Below are positions 8,037 through 15,870 of a stretch of 64,000 nt of DNA, piece after piece. Under the pieces are notes generated by a model that made no database searches, was not told where the DNA came from, and saw nothing but the letters and a program-made list of their open reading frames with translations. The translations under genes were made by a program, and so were the position numbers. Position 1 is the first letter of the stretch. The number at the start of each line of letters is the position of its first letter. The DNA is taken from contig NZ_JBDOIO010000003.1 in NCBI RefSeq assembly GCF_039831995.1, positions 1,674,001 to 1,738,000 on the forward strand, written 5' to 3'. Origin of the DNA: Paenibacillus pabuli. GTDB taxonomy: Bacteria > Bacillota > Bacilli > Paenibacillales > Paenibacillaceae.

Positions 8037-8528
8037 TTATTTGAAATTGGTATATTGCAAATCAAGAGGCAGATTGGCACCATTCAAAAGCTGCATAACG
8101 GCTTGCAAATCATTTTTACTCTTACCAGTTACCCGGAGCTGGTCCCCTTGAATCTGACTCTTCACCTTCATTTTGGAATCCCGAATCAGAATATTGATCT
8201 TTTTCGCGATATCCTGATCAATTCCCTGTTTAAAACTCAGACGCTGGCGTACTGTGCCGGATGAAGCTGGCTCCACTTTGCCATAGTCAATGTTTTTGAG
8301 CGGCAGATTCCGCTTAGCCATTTTGGATTGAAGTACATCAATGACAGCCTTAAGTTTGGTTTCATCATCGGATACAATTGTCAATGCATCCTTGTCCAGT
8401 TTTAAGCTGCTTTTGCTGCCCTTAAAATCGTAACGTGTGCTGATTTCCTTTTCCGTCTGTGTAACGGCATTCGTTAATTCCTGCAAGTCCATTTTGGACA
8501 CGATATCGAACGAATTTTCTGAGCTCAA
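8037..8528 (-). CDS. YajQ family nucleotide-binding protein
   Basis: 163 residues, the normal family length, beginning MSSENSFDIVSKMDLQEL. YajQ proteins have two RNP-like folds and have been reported to bind nucleotides including cyclic-di-GMP in Xanthomonas; the role in Firmicutes is unknown. The start is set at the TTG at 8528, 8 bases after AAAGGG; a GTG at 8537 overlaps that ribosome site and would add three residues. It has a promoter of its own at 8568-8597 and an upstream terminator, so it appears to be monocistronic, with the pgsA promoter directly after it. Confidence 0.9.
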   Translation of the reverse strand: MSSENSFDIVSKMDLQELTNAVTQTEKEISTRYDFKGSKSSLKLDKDALTIVSDDETKLKAVIDVLQSKMAKRNLPLKNIDYGKVEPASSGTVRQRLSFKQGIDQDIAKKINILIRDSKMKVKSQIQGDQLRVTGKSKNDLQAVMQLLNGANLPLDLQYTNFK

Positions 8529-8567
8529 TCTGGTCACCCTTTCAATTAATCATTTGTTCTGTGTAAC

Positions 8568-8597
8568 ATTATAGAGGATTCGCCCCGGAAAAGTCTA
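8568..8597 (-). promoter_or_regulatory. SigA-like promoter of yajQ
   Basis: Minus strand: TAGACT (8592-8597), 18 bp, perfect TATAAT (8568-8573), about 40 bp before the yajQ start. Confidence 0.65.
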
Positions 8598-8614
8598 ATT
8601 TTGAAGGGGTAAAT

Positions 8615-8666
8615 AAACGAAAAAGCATTTTCGACCACCGCTTTTTGCAGTAGCCAAAAATGCTTT
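8615..8666 (-). terminator. Intrinsic terminator ending the ymf-rodZ transcript
   Basis: Ten base-pair stem AAAGCATTTT / AAAATGCTTT (arms 8657-8666 and 8622-8631) with a 25 nt loop, followed on the minus strand by TTTTTCG and TTTATTT. Confidence 0.75.
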
Positions 8667-8679
8667 AACGCACAGCAAT

Positions 8680-8844
8680 CTAATATCGGCTGCGGTTGGG
8701 CTGTCTGAACATATCGAGCACGCCCAAAACGACGTGTGCAAGTCCAAAGCCCAAAATTCCGTAACCCCAAGCGCTTGGAGTCAAATAATAACCCAGGAGG
8801 CTGACAATGATTCCCAAACCTGTGACGATCCAGCTGACTGTCAT
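8680..8844 (-). CDS. Small two-helix membrane protein of unknown function
   Basis: 54 residues from the ATG at 8844 (MTVSWIVTGLG), which is 9 bases after GAGG; an ATG at 8850 would add two residues but lies too close to the ribosome site. Two hydrophobic segments (about residues 3-20 and 26-44) are separated by a short turn, and the tail is basic and polar (FRQPNRSRY). I do not recognise the family. It is the last gene before the terminator that closes the ymf-rodZ operon. Coding is supported by the ribosome site, the membrane-protein composition and its place in the operon. Confidence 0.65.
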   Translation of the reverse strand: MTVSWIVTGLGIIVSLLGYYLTPSAWGYGILGFGLAHVVLGVLDMFRQPNRSRY

Positions 8845-8917
8845 AGCCATCCACCTCGCTTTACCGAAAGTTAACTGCAAGTGAAGACAATCTTATTGTC
8901 TCCCGCAGTTAATACCC

Positions 8918-9976
8918 TTATTCGCCGCCTGTGGCAGAGCCTTCGGTTCCTGCTTCGGATCCTTCGACAGAGCTTGAGTTCGTTTCGGTAGATGTGCCTG
9001 CACTTTCATCTCCTAATTGAAGACGAATCCGGTTGGTGGCCTTACCATCCGTTACGACTTGACCTCCAACTTCAATGGTCGTAGCAGCAGCATATCCAGA
9101 CTTAATGTACAAGCCGGTACTATCCAGATCAAAAGACATACTGTCTCCATCAGCTGTCATACCAAATTGCAGTTTTTCTCCGCTTGAATTTTCACCTTTA
9201 TACACTTCGAGCCAGCTCTGACCCGAAGCATTAATGGTAACCTTAACCGGTTGACCTGCACTTCCATTTACTTTGAAATTCGTAATATTACCCGATTTAC
9301 CATCTTCAGCAACCGTTACTGCCCCAGCATTATCTGCAGGCTCTTGATCTTCGGCGTCATTCGGGGTTTGTTCATCCGTTTGGCCTTCGGTATCCGTCTC
9401 ACCAGCAGCATCGTTACCACCACCATTGCCACCTGCTTCTCCTTCTCCCTGACCGGTTTCTTGACCTGTAGAGTCGTTATCCGGTGGAGTGGACGCTTGC
9501 CCGTTGTCCGTCGTCTCATCAGGTTGGTCATTTGGCGTTTGCTGACTGTCTGTAATTTTGGTTTGATCCACACCTTGCGTATCTGCATCATCTCTGTTCA
9601 TGACTACATACACGTACAGCAAGGCAACAATCAGAATCGGAAATGTCCACATTAACGCTACAGACATCCATCGATTACTGCGCTCTACTGGCCGACTCGA
9701 ACGTTTTTGAATCACGGGCTCCATCGTCGCTTCCGTTTCCTCTGCCGGTACATCTTTTTTGTGTCCCTCCAGCAGCTCATCAGGGTTTAGTCCCACCGTC
9801 TCCGCATAGGTTTTAATGAAAGCTCGCACGTAAAAGCTGCCAGGCAGCACCTTATAGTCCCCAGCCTCTATAGCTTCCAGATACCTCTTGCGAATTTTAG
9901 TCATTTCCTGTACATCGTCGAGACTCATCCCTTTTTGCAGCCGGGCCTCTCTTAACTGCTGACCCAGTTCAGACAT
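8918..9976 (-). CDS. rodZ: RodZ/YmfM-like membrane protein with N-terminal helix-turn-helix
   Basis: 352 residues. An N-terminal HTH_25 domain (LREARLQKGMSLDDVQEMTK, residues 8-27 and on to about 75) is followed by a single membrane span (about 103-126), a long acidic Asp/Glu/Asn/Gln/Thr/Gly-rich linker (about 130-225) and a C-terminal DUF4115-type beta domain (about 230-330). RodZ links MreB to the cell wall elongation machinery and controls rod shape. The ATG has an AAGGAGG site. The order ymfK-rodZ-(pgsA-cinA) is that of B. subtilis. The linker is much longer and more low-complexity than in E. coli RodZ. Confidence 0.85.
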   Translation of the reverse strand: MSELGQQLREARLQKGMSLDDVQEMTKIRKRYLEAIEAGDYKVLPGSFYVRAFIKTYAETVGLNPDELLEGHKKDVPAEETEATMEPVIQKRSSRPVERSNRWMSVALMWTFPILIVALLYVYVVMNRDDADTQGVDQTKITDSQQTPNDQPDETTDNGQASTPPDNDSTGQETGQGEGEAGGNGGGNDAAGETDTEGQTDEQTPNDAEDQEPADNAGAVTVAEDGKSGNITNFKVNGSAGQPVKVTINASGQSWLEVYKGENSSGEKLQFGMTADGDSMSFDLDSTGLYIKSGYAAATTIEVGGQVVTDGKATNRIRLQLGDESAGTSTETNSSSVEGSEAGTEGSATGGE

Positions 9977-10046
9977 GCCATCTCCTCCTTATGTTGATCA
10001 TTTCTCTTTGGTTGTTGCTATCTATTCCATGATTCCGTACGGAGCC

Positions 10047-10814
10047 TTACAGTTCGTCGGTGTAGCTGGCCGTAAACGTATCATAAATAATTTCCTCATT
10101 CGGACTGTTGCGAAGTTCAATAATAATATCAAAATCATTATAGTCATATTCCGATTCCTGCACAAAAATATCAGGATGCTCAATGACTTTGGTGCTCGGC
10201 ATCGTCATAATATCCTGCAACAGATTATAATGCCGTTCACTTGAACGAATCGTACTTACAATGCCATCAATGATAAACACATTGTTTGGGTTCATTTCGT
10301 CCTCGGAGAGCTGGCTCCTTATGGTTTGACGAAGCAAAGTAGACGAAACAAACGTCCATCGTTTCATTGCACAAACGCTGCCAGCGATTATTGATTCCGT
10401 TTTACCGACACGAGGCATGCCCCTCAGGCCGATAACCTGATTGCCTTCCCTTTTAAATACTTCACCCAAAAAGTCCACAAGTAACCCAAGTTCATCCCGG
10501 GTGAAACGAAAAGTTTTGCGATCATCGGAATCGCGGTCAATGTATCGGCCATGACGCACAGCCAAAATGTCGACCAGTTTGGGCTGGCGCAGCGCAGAGA
10601 CGGTAATGCTGTTCACTTTTGCAAGCATCTCACCCAGCAAACGAATCTTCTCATCGTCATCGGATTCAAGCAGCATTCCCCTTGTCTTGCCTTCAACACC
10701 GTTAATGGTCAATATATTCACTTCAAGCATCCCCAGCATGGAGGCAATGTCCCCCAACAAACCGGGTCTGTTCTTATGTATTTTGTATTCCATATACCAT
10801 TGTTTAGATTCCAT
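10047..10814 (-). CDS. ymfK: DUF3388 family protein (YmfK)
   Basis: 255 residues, matching the conserved YmfK family found next to ymfJ and rodZ in Bacillales. The first 75 residues look like an ACT-type regulatory fold (YKIHKNRPGLLGDIASMLG, then ILTINGVEGKTRGMLLE). The rest contains MPRVGKTESIIAGS, which resembles a P-loop although it lacks the full GxxxxGK[ST] spacing. Function unknown. The start ATG follows GGGGTG. A terminator-like hairpin separates it from ymfJ upstream. Confidence 0.8.
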   Translation of the reverse strand: MESKQWYMEYKIHKNRPGLLGDIASMLGMLEVNILTINGVEGKTRGMLLESDDDEKIRLLGEMLAKVNSITVSALRQPKLVDILAVRHGRYIDRDSDDRKTFRFTRDELGLLVDFLGEVFKREGNQVIGLRGMPRVGKTESIIAGSVCAMKRWTFVSSTLLRQTIRSQLSEDEMNPNNVFIIDGIVSTIRSSERHYNLLQDIMTMPSTKVIEHPDIFVQESEYDYNDFDIIIELRNSPNEEIIYDTFTASYTDEL

Positions 10815-10963
10815 TTAAACACCCCGTAATGCAATATTCCACATTGTTCGACAGCAACAGAACGTGTCCGAAGGACACCGAACTGAGACATCTTCTAAAA
10901 ATGGGTCACGTTAATGATATATAAAAAGAAAATGAATTACAAGAACAGGTCTGTAATCATTAG

Positions 10964-10988
10964 AGAAAAGCCCCCTTGCGGGAGCTTT
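10964..10988 (-). terminator. Terminator-like hairpin after ymfJ
   Basis: AAGCTCCC / GGGGGCTT stem with a GCAA loop (10968-10987) and a short TTTTC tail. It lies just past the ymfJ stop codon and may be partial, since ymfK follows with no clear promoter. Confidence 0.7.
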
Positions 10989-11001
10989 CCATCGGTGCAG
11001 C

Positions 11002-11265
11002 TTATGCGTTTTGTTTGGCCAGTTTGACCATCAGGCGCGCAATCGTACGACGCTCTTCGGCATCGCCGACATCCCATATTTCTTTCAATGCCCGGTTGGA
11101 ATGGTTCGCTGGATCCACTTTCTCATCCAGAAAGTCACCAATCTCATACGCAAGTTTGTTGATGGTATCTTCACTCATCCCCATCTTCTCGGCTTGCTGT
11201 ACGCGATCACCCAAGAACTTTTTCCATGTGTCAAAACTGCTGAGCACCGTTTTATCTGTTGACAT
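11002..11265 (-). CDS. ymfJ: DUF3243 family protein (YmfJ)
   Basis: 87 residues, a short soluble helical protein matching DUF3243 in length and sequence (LSSFDTWKKFLGDRVQQAEKMG, KLAYEIGDFL). In B. subtilis it sits in the same place between ymfI and ymfK; its function is unknown. The ATG follows AAGGAGG. A 120 bp gap separates it from ymfI. Confidence 0.85.
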   Translation of the reverse strand: MSTDKTVLSSFDTWKKFLGDRVQQAEKMGMSEDTINKLAYEIGDFLDEKVDPANHSNRALKEIWDVGDAEERRTIARLMVKLAKQNA

Positions 11266-11386
11266 GATAAATCCTCCTTAGCTGTCGCATGAGATTTAAA
11301 ATCAACAGTTGTAATATGTGCCTACCGGGCAATTAATATACAGGATAAATCATCCAGCAAGCCGGGAGCCGTCAAACTGCCACACT

Positions 11387-12136
11387 TCAGGTAAGCCAGC
11401 CTCCATTAGGGCTAATGATCTGGCCGTTAATATAACCAGATTCCGGTAGCGCGAGAAAATAAACAAGTGACGAAATTTCATCAGGCTGAGCAAGTCGCCC
11501 GGCTGGAATTTCCTCCTCCAGCATTTTCAGTTCATCCTGATCCAGGTGATTCAGCATTGAAGTTTGTACAGCTCCGGGGGCTACCGCATTTACGGTAACA
11601 CCTGAAGGCGCAAGCTCTTTCGCAAGAGCTTTCGTAAAGGCATTTACGCCACCTTTCGTGGTGGAGTATAACACCTCACAAGATGCGCCTGATAATCCCC
11701 AGATGGAGGATACATTAATAATTCGTCCATAACGCTGCGAAATCATGTGTGGCATCATGATCTGAGTACACATAAATGTGCCTTTCAAGTTAATGGCCAT
11801 CACTTCATCCCATATTTCTTCAGTCACGTCAGACAACAACCCATAATGTGAAATACCTGCGTTATTTACCAGAATGTCAGGCATCAATCCATGGGACTCC
11901 AGTTTTTCACGCATACGTTCAATCTGTTCCCGGCTGCGAAGATCTGCGGACACCGTCATTACTTTGCCGCTGCCCTTTTCCATGCACCTTCTCGCCGCCT
12001 CGTTGGCTGCCTCATGGGATTTCATATAGTGGATTACCACGTTCATGCCAACCATGGCAAACCGTTCTGCAATAGCTGCCCCTATACCTCCGCTTGCTCC
12101 AGTAACAAGTACTGTCATGTCTCCAATCGGCTTCAT
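11387..12136 (-). CDS. ymfI: SDR-family reductase, EF-P 5-aminopentanone reductase (YmfI)
   Basis: 249 residues, classical short-chain dehydrogenase: the cofactor loop TGASGGIG, the NNAG motif, and the catalytic Ser and YSTTK (Tyr/Lys) are all present. It resembles FabG, but by gene order it is the YmfI orthologue, which in B. subtilis reduces the 5-aminopentanone group on Lys32 of elongation factor P. The start is set at the ATG at 12136, preceded by GAGAGGGGAACAGG. An ATG at 12157 adds seven residues but has no ribosome site and abuts the ymfH stop. Assignment of the EF-P role is by synteny. Confidence 0.85.
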   Translation of the reverse strand: MKPIGDMTVLVTGASGGIGAAIAERFAMVGMNVVIHYMKSHEAANEAARRCMEKGSGKVMTVSADLRSREQIERMREKLESHGLMPDILVNNAGISHYGLLSDVTEEIWDEVMAINLKGTFMCTQIMMPHMISQRYGRIINVSSIWGLSGASCEVLYSTTKGGVNAFTKALAKELAPSGVTVNAVAPGAVQTSMLNHLDQDELKMLEEEIPAGRLAQPDEISSLVYFLALPESGYINGQIISPNGGWLT

Positions 12137-12158
12137 TTGTCCTGTTCCCCTCTCCATT

Positions 12159-13439
12159 TTACGGACTCACGACAAGCGATACAGCCAGTTGTTCCCAGCG
12201 AATATGCTCTTCCAGTCTGCGATTTACTTCCTCCAGTGTGATTGATTCATATATGGGAACCATGTTGAAAAAATCACCGCCACGGAACTGCTCACGGGTA
12301 AATTCATGTGCAATATTCTCCGGTGAATTAAGCATGCGCAAATATCCCCCGATTTTCTTTTTGCGGGCACGCTCAAAGTCTGAAGCTTCGAATCCCTTCT
12401 TAACAATGGCATCCACCTCTTCCCGTATGCGAGCCAGCAATAGATCCGGGTCTTTAGTATCACCACCGACGACAGAAAACGCATACTGCGGCGAACTGAT
12501 GTATTCATGCCCGAAGCTGTCCGAGATGAGATCTTCGTCATACAGTTTTTGAAACAGGGCCGTGCTGGAGCCGAATAAAAGATCCAGCATTAACTTGGTC
12601 GTCATATCGCGCCGCAGCAGATTTTCCCCCGTGAATCCAACATCCGTTTCCTTAAAGCCAAACAGACACTTCGGCAATGAAACCGCGAGCCGTGCTTCTC
12701 GTCTGGCTTCCACGACCCCAGCAGGTTCCTCTTCAAATATCCGTTTGATCTCACCTTGAGGTTCGTAGTTTTTCTCCGCCTGGTTCGAACGAACCATGTC
12801 CATGACTTCTTGTGGTTCGACTCCACCTACTACAAATAAAAGCATGTTACTTGGATGATAAAAGGCATTGTAACACGTGTACAGCGTTTCTTTGGTTATC
12901 GTGCCGATTGATTCAACCGTTCCCGCAATGTCTATATGCACTGGGTGTTTTTGGTACATCGCTTCGATCAATCCAAAATAGACACGCCAGTCCGGATTAT
13001 CGGCATACATATTAATTTCTTGTGCAATAATACCTTTTTCCTTGTCCACATTCTGGTCCGTAAAATAAGGGTTTTGCACAAAGTTGACTAATGTTTGTAT
13101 ATTTTCATTCACATGTTCTGTCGCAGAGAATAAATAAACGGTCTGGTCAAAACTCGTAAAAGCATTGGCCGACGCTCCATTGGACGCAAAAGTAGCAAAA
13201 ATATCCCCTGTCGGCTCCTCAAACATTTTATGTTCCAGAAAATGAGCAATACCGTCGGGAACCTGCACTTCTTCCTGACCTTCCACCTGAAAATGATTGT
13301 CTACAGAGCCGTATTTGGTTGCAAACGTGGCAAAGGTTTTCTGGAATCCGGGTTTGGGCAATACATAGACATGAAGCCCATTATCCATGACTTCGTGGTA
13401 CAGCGTTTCCTGCAAATGCTCGTAATGTATGCTCTCCAC
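12159..13439 (-). CDS. ymfH: M16 peptidase YmfH (active subunit type)
   Basis: 426 residues with the inverted zinc motif HFLEH (H66, E69, H70) of pitrilysin-family M16 metallopeptidases, followed by the usual second inactive domain. The start is a GTG 8 bases after GGGGG, 3 bases after the ymfF stop, so the two are translationally linked. Pairs of M16 proteins in which one subunit carries the zinc site and the other does not are a known family theme. The physiological substrate of the YmfF/YmfH pair is not known to me. Confidence 0.9.
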   Translation of the reverse strand: MESIHYEHLQETLYHEVMDNGLHVYVLPKPGFQKTFATFATKYGSVDNHFQVEGQEEVQVPDGIAHFLEHKMFEEPTGDIFATFASNGASANAFTSFDQTVYLFSATEHVNENIQTLVNFVQNPYFTDQNVDKEKGIIAQEINMYADNPDWRVYFGLIEAMYQKHPVHIDIAGTVESIGTITKETLYTCYNAFYHPSNMLLFVVGGVEPQEVMDMVRSNQAEKNYEPQGEIKRIFEEEPAGVVEARREARLAVSLPKCLFGFKETDVGFTGENLLRRDMTTKLMLDLLFGSSTALFQKLYDEDLISDSFGHEYISSPQYAFSVVGGDTKDPDLLLARIREEVDAIVKKGFEASDFERARKKKIGGYLRMLNSPENIAHEFTREQFRGGDFFNMVPIYESITLEEVNRRLEEHIRWEQLAVSLVVSP

Positions 13440-13442
13440 CAG

Positions 13443-14723
13443 TTATTCCCCCTTCTCATCCCGCAAGAAGTAGATCGTGTCCAGCCGGAATTGCTCTGCC
13501 GCCTCACGAACGTTTTCTTTGCTGATTTGCTCAACCTGAGCGAGCAGCTCGTCAGCGGTCCGCTCTTTGCCTGATAACTGACGATTAAAGTCATAAGCTA
13601 TCATCTCAAAAGCAGAATCCTGCATTTCTTTGAGCAAATTGCGGATCATTGCTTTGGTCTGAGACATTTCCAGATCACTAATGTTTCCGTTTTTCATTTC
13701 ATCTAACTGCTGCTTGATGATCGTAACAGCTTTTTCGTAATTGGGAATTTCAATTCCGGATTGAATCGTAGCGATGCCTTTATGTCCGTCATATCGGGAG
13801 GAAGCATAGTACGCCAGACTCTCCTTTTCACGAACATTAACGAACAATTTGGAATGCGGATACCCTCCAAGAATGCCGTTGTACATTAATGCTGCTGCAT
13901 ATTGCGGGTCTCCATACGTAATGGAGGTGCGAAGTCCCATATTTAGTTTGCCTTGGTTAACATTTAGTCGTTCAACGACCGTCTCCACTTCTTTGTCACC
14001 ACGGACGGCCTGGTTTGTCACATAATTAGAGGAATGTGCACGATTTACATCAAAGTGTTTTTGAACTAGACTTTCTACTTCTTCGAGGGTCGTGTCGCCT
14101 ACTACATACAGATCCATACTTGCCTGCTGCAGCCACGTCTGATAAGCGGTAGTTAAGGCATCGGGTTCAATTCCCGGCAAATCCTGACGTTTCCCTAATG
14201 GATGCAGGCGATACGGCTCGTTTTTACACATTTCCTCGATACTGCGCTCTGCCGCATAACGCATTTTATCATTTACAACAGACTCCAGCTGTTTGCGGAC
14301 AGTCTCACGTTCTGACTGCACATAGGCTGTCCGGAAATGCCCATCTTCCAGAGCCGGCCGAGTAAGTACCTCTCCCAAAAACGCAAAGGAACGATCCAGA
14401 AGCTGTTCATCCCCGCCTACAAAGGAATCATTAATCGTGTCCATCCGGAATTGCACGATCTGGTAATCTCCGCGCTTGTATACGTCAAACCCGAAACCAG
14501 CCCCATACAAATGTTCCAATTGCTCACGAAACTCCGTTGTTTCAGGATAAGACTGGGTTCCACGACGAAGCACAAATGGCGTAAGCGCTACTTTGGTGAC
14601 CGTTTCCTCTTGCAGCGGGACTCCTGCATACAACGAGATAGCAAAAGTCTTGAAACGTTTAGTGGGCATTACATGGATACGAAACTCCTTTTGGCTGCCC
14701 CGTTCAAATCCTGATGTATTCAA
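13443..14723 (-). CDS. ymfF: M16 peptidase-like YmfF (no zinc motif)
   Basis: 426 residues, M16-fold, the same length as its neighbour YmfH. At the place where HxxEH should stand (about residue 55) the sequence reads RRGTQSYPETTEFREQLEH, so the zinc ligands are missing and the protein is probably a non-catalytic partner. It starts at TTG 14723, 9 bases after AAAGGGG. It is the first gene of the ymf cluster after the terminator of the sleB-like gene. I found no convincing promoter in the 90 bp gap upstream. Confidence 0.87.
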   Translation of the reverse strand: MNTSGFERGSQKEFRIHVMPTKRFKTFAISLYAGVPLQEETVTKVALTPFVLRRGTQSYPETTEFREQLEHLYGAGFGFDVYKRGDYQIVQFRMDTINDSFVGGDEQLLDRSFAFLGEVLTRPALEDGHFRTAYVQSERETVRKQLESVVNDKMRYAAERSIEEMCKNEPYRLHPLGKRQDLPGIEPDALTTAYQTWLQQASMDLYVVGDTTLEEVESLVQKHFDVNRAHSSNYVTNQAVRGDKEVETVVERLNVNQGKLNMGLRTSITYGDPQYAAALMYNGILGGYPHSKLFVNVREKESLAYYASSRYDGHKGIATIQSGIEIPNYEKAVTIIKQQLDEMKNGNISDLEMSQTKAMIRNLLKEMQDSAFEMIAYDFNRQLSGKERTADELLAQVEQISKENVREAAEQFRLDTIYFLRDEKGE

Positions 14724-14804
14724 ATGTCAAAACCCCTTTACGGCGTCATTTGTTATGCATGATCTCGGTAACTCTCAAGTGCAACAACCATTTTAACCCA
14801 TGCA

Positions 14805-14845
14805 AAAGGCAAGAAGCAACCGAAGACACCTCTTCTGGTTGCTTC
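14805..14845 (-). terminator. Intrinsic terminator after the sleB-like gene
   Basis: GAAGCAACC / GGTTGCTTC stem (arms 14837-14845 and 14813-14821) with an inner GAAG/CTTC pairing, followed by TTGCCTTTTG. Confidence 0.75.
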
Positions 14846-14853
14846 CAACATCA

Positions 14854-15681
14854 TCACATACAAAAGATATGCTGACCGATTGTTTTCACCTGAGGACGGG
14901 TCCAGATCCATTTGGAAGTGGCCGTCTTGGGATTAAAGTAATACAGGCAACCGCCTGATGGGTCCCAGCCATTCATTGCCTGCTCAACTGCTTTACGTGC
15001 CTGAGCATTGGGTTCCAGATAGATCTGCCCATCAGCTACGGCAGTAAATGCACCTGGCTGGAAAATGACACCGGATGGTGTATTTGGAAAACTCGGTGAT
15101 TTTACGCGATTCAATATGACTGCTGCTACAGCAACCTGACCTTCAAAAGGTTCTCCCCGGGATTCTCCATATACCGCGTTGGCCATAATCTTAATTTCAT
15201 TCTCAGATAAGCCCATGGAGTTTGCGGAACCCATATTATCCTGCTCTTTATCCGCATTGTTGTTTTTGTCCTCACCCTGGCCTGATGATTCTTTGTGCAG
15301 TGGCGGCTCGGTCGGGGACCATTGTTTGGTGGCATTGTACAACTTCAGCTTAGTTTTAGCGCCAACCACACCATCCGCCTTCATGCCGAATTCAGATTGA
15401 AACCACTTTACGGATTTTAGCGTGCTGCTGCCAAAGTTACTGTCGATTTTACCATTGTAAAAACCTAAGTACTTCAGTCTGCCTTGGAGTTCGTATACAT
15501 CCTGCCCATAGCTTCCATACTGCACGGTGTTGCTACTGAAGGTGGGCAGCGTCTTCTCTTCCACTTGGGAGATATTTGGTTTGGATTCTTGGGTTGCCGA
15601 ATGATCCGGGAGCAAATAACGAATTCCCAATGCAGACATCAGCAAGATCGCAGTGAAAAGCCATATGTTCATTTTTCGCAT
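14854..15681 (-). CDS. SleB-like spore cortex-lytic / cell wall hydrolase
   Basis: 275 residues: an N-terminal signal or anchor helix (about 5-22), a peptidoglycan-binding type 1 domain (about 52-110, LQGRLKYLGFYNGKID), a low-complexity hinge and a C-terminal Hydrolase_2 (SleB/CwlJ) domain (about 160-275) with the catalytic Glu in VYGESRGEPF. This is the SleB architecture: a lytic transglycosylase-type enzyme that attacks muramic-lactam cortex during germination. The SigG-like promoter at 15730-15759 supports forespore expression. No ypeB follows, unlike the B. subtilis sleB locus, so it may be a SleB paralogue. Confidence 0.83.
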   Translation of the reverse strand: MRKMNIWLFTAILLMSALGIRYLLPDHSATQESKPNISQVEEKTLPTFSSNTVQYGSYGQDVYELQGRLKYLGFYNGKIDSNFGSSTLKSVKWFQSEFGMKADGVVGAKTKLKLYNATKQWSPTEPPLHKESSGQGEDKNNNADKEQDNMGSANSMGLSENEIKIMANAVYGESRGEPFEGQVAVAAVILNRVKSPSFPNTPSGVIFQPGAFTAVADGQIYLEPNAQARKAVEQAMNGWDPSGGCLYYFNPKTATSKWIWTRPQVKTIGQHIFCM

Positions 15682-15729
15682 CGACTGTGCTCTACCTTTC
15701 TCTTGTGGGATTAACAGAATCGCTAACGT

Positions 15730-15759
15730 TATTATGACAAGCCTGCTTGCTTCCTATGC
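15730..15759 (-). promoter_or_regulatory. Putative SigG promoter of the sleB-like gene
   Basis: Minus strand: GCATA (15755-15759) fits GnATR, 18 bp spacer, CATAATA (15730-15736) fits CATnnTA exactly. It lies about 50 bp before the start codon, after the ftsK terminator. SigG drives sleB in B. subtilis. Confidence 0.65.
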
Positions 15760-15812
15760 ACCAAATCACCCGATCATTGGACAACATGGCAAAACTTCAA
15801 CGCCCATCAACA

Positions 15813-15841
15813 ACAAAAAAGCCCCCAACTTATCGTTGGGG
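15813..15841 (-). terminator. Intrinsic terminator after ftsK
   Basis: CCCCAAC / GTTGGGG stem (arms 15835-15841 and 15823-15829) with a 5 nt loop, then GCTTTTTTG on the minus strand. Confidence 0.88.
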
Positions 15842-15870
15842 TCTGCACAGATACATATACTCGATTCTGC

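Noticed and set aside
10340..10500. P-loop NTPase call for ymfK
   Set aside because: MPRVGKTES resembles a Walker A but lacks the full GxxxxGK[ST] spacing and no Walker B is clear, so I did not name an ATPase.
14724..14800. Promoter for ymfF
   Set aside because: TTGAGA and CATAAC are present, but with only 15 bp between them; not convincing.
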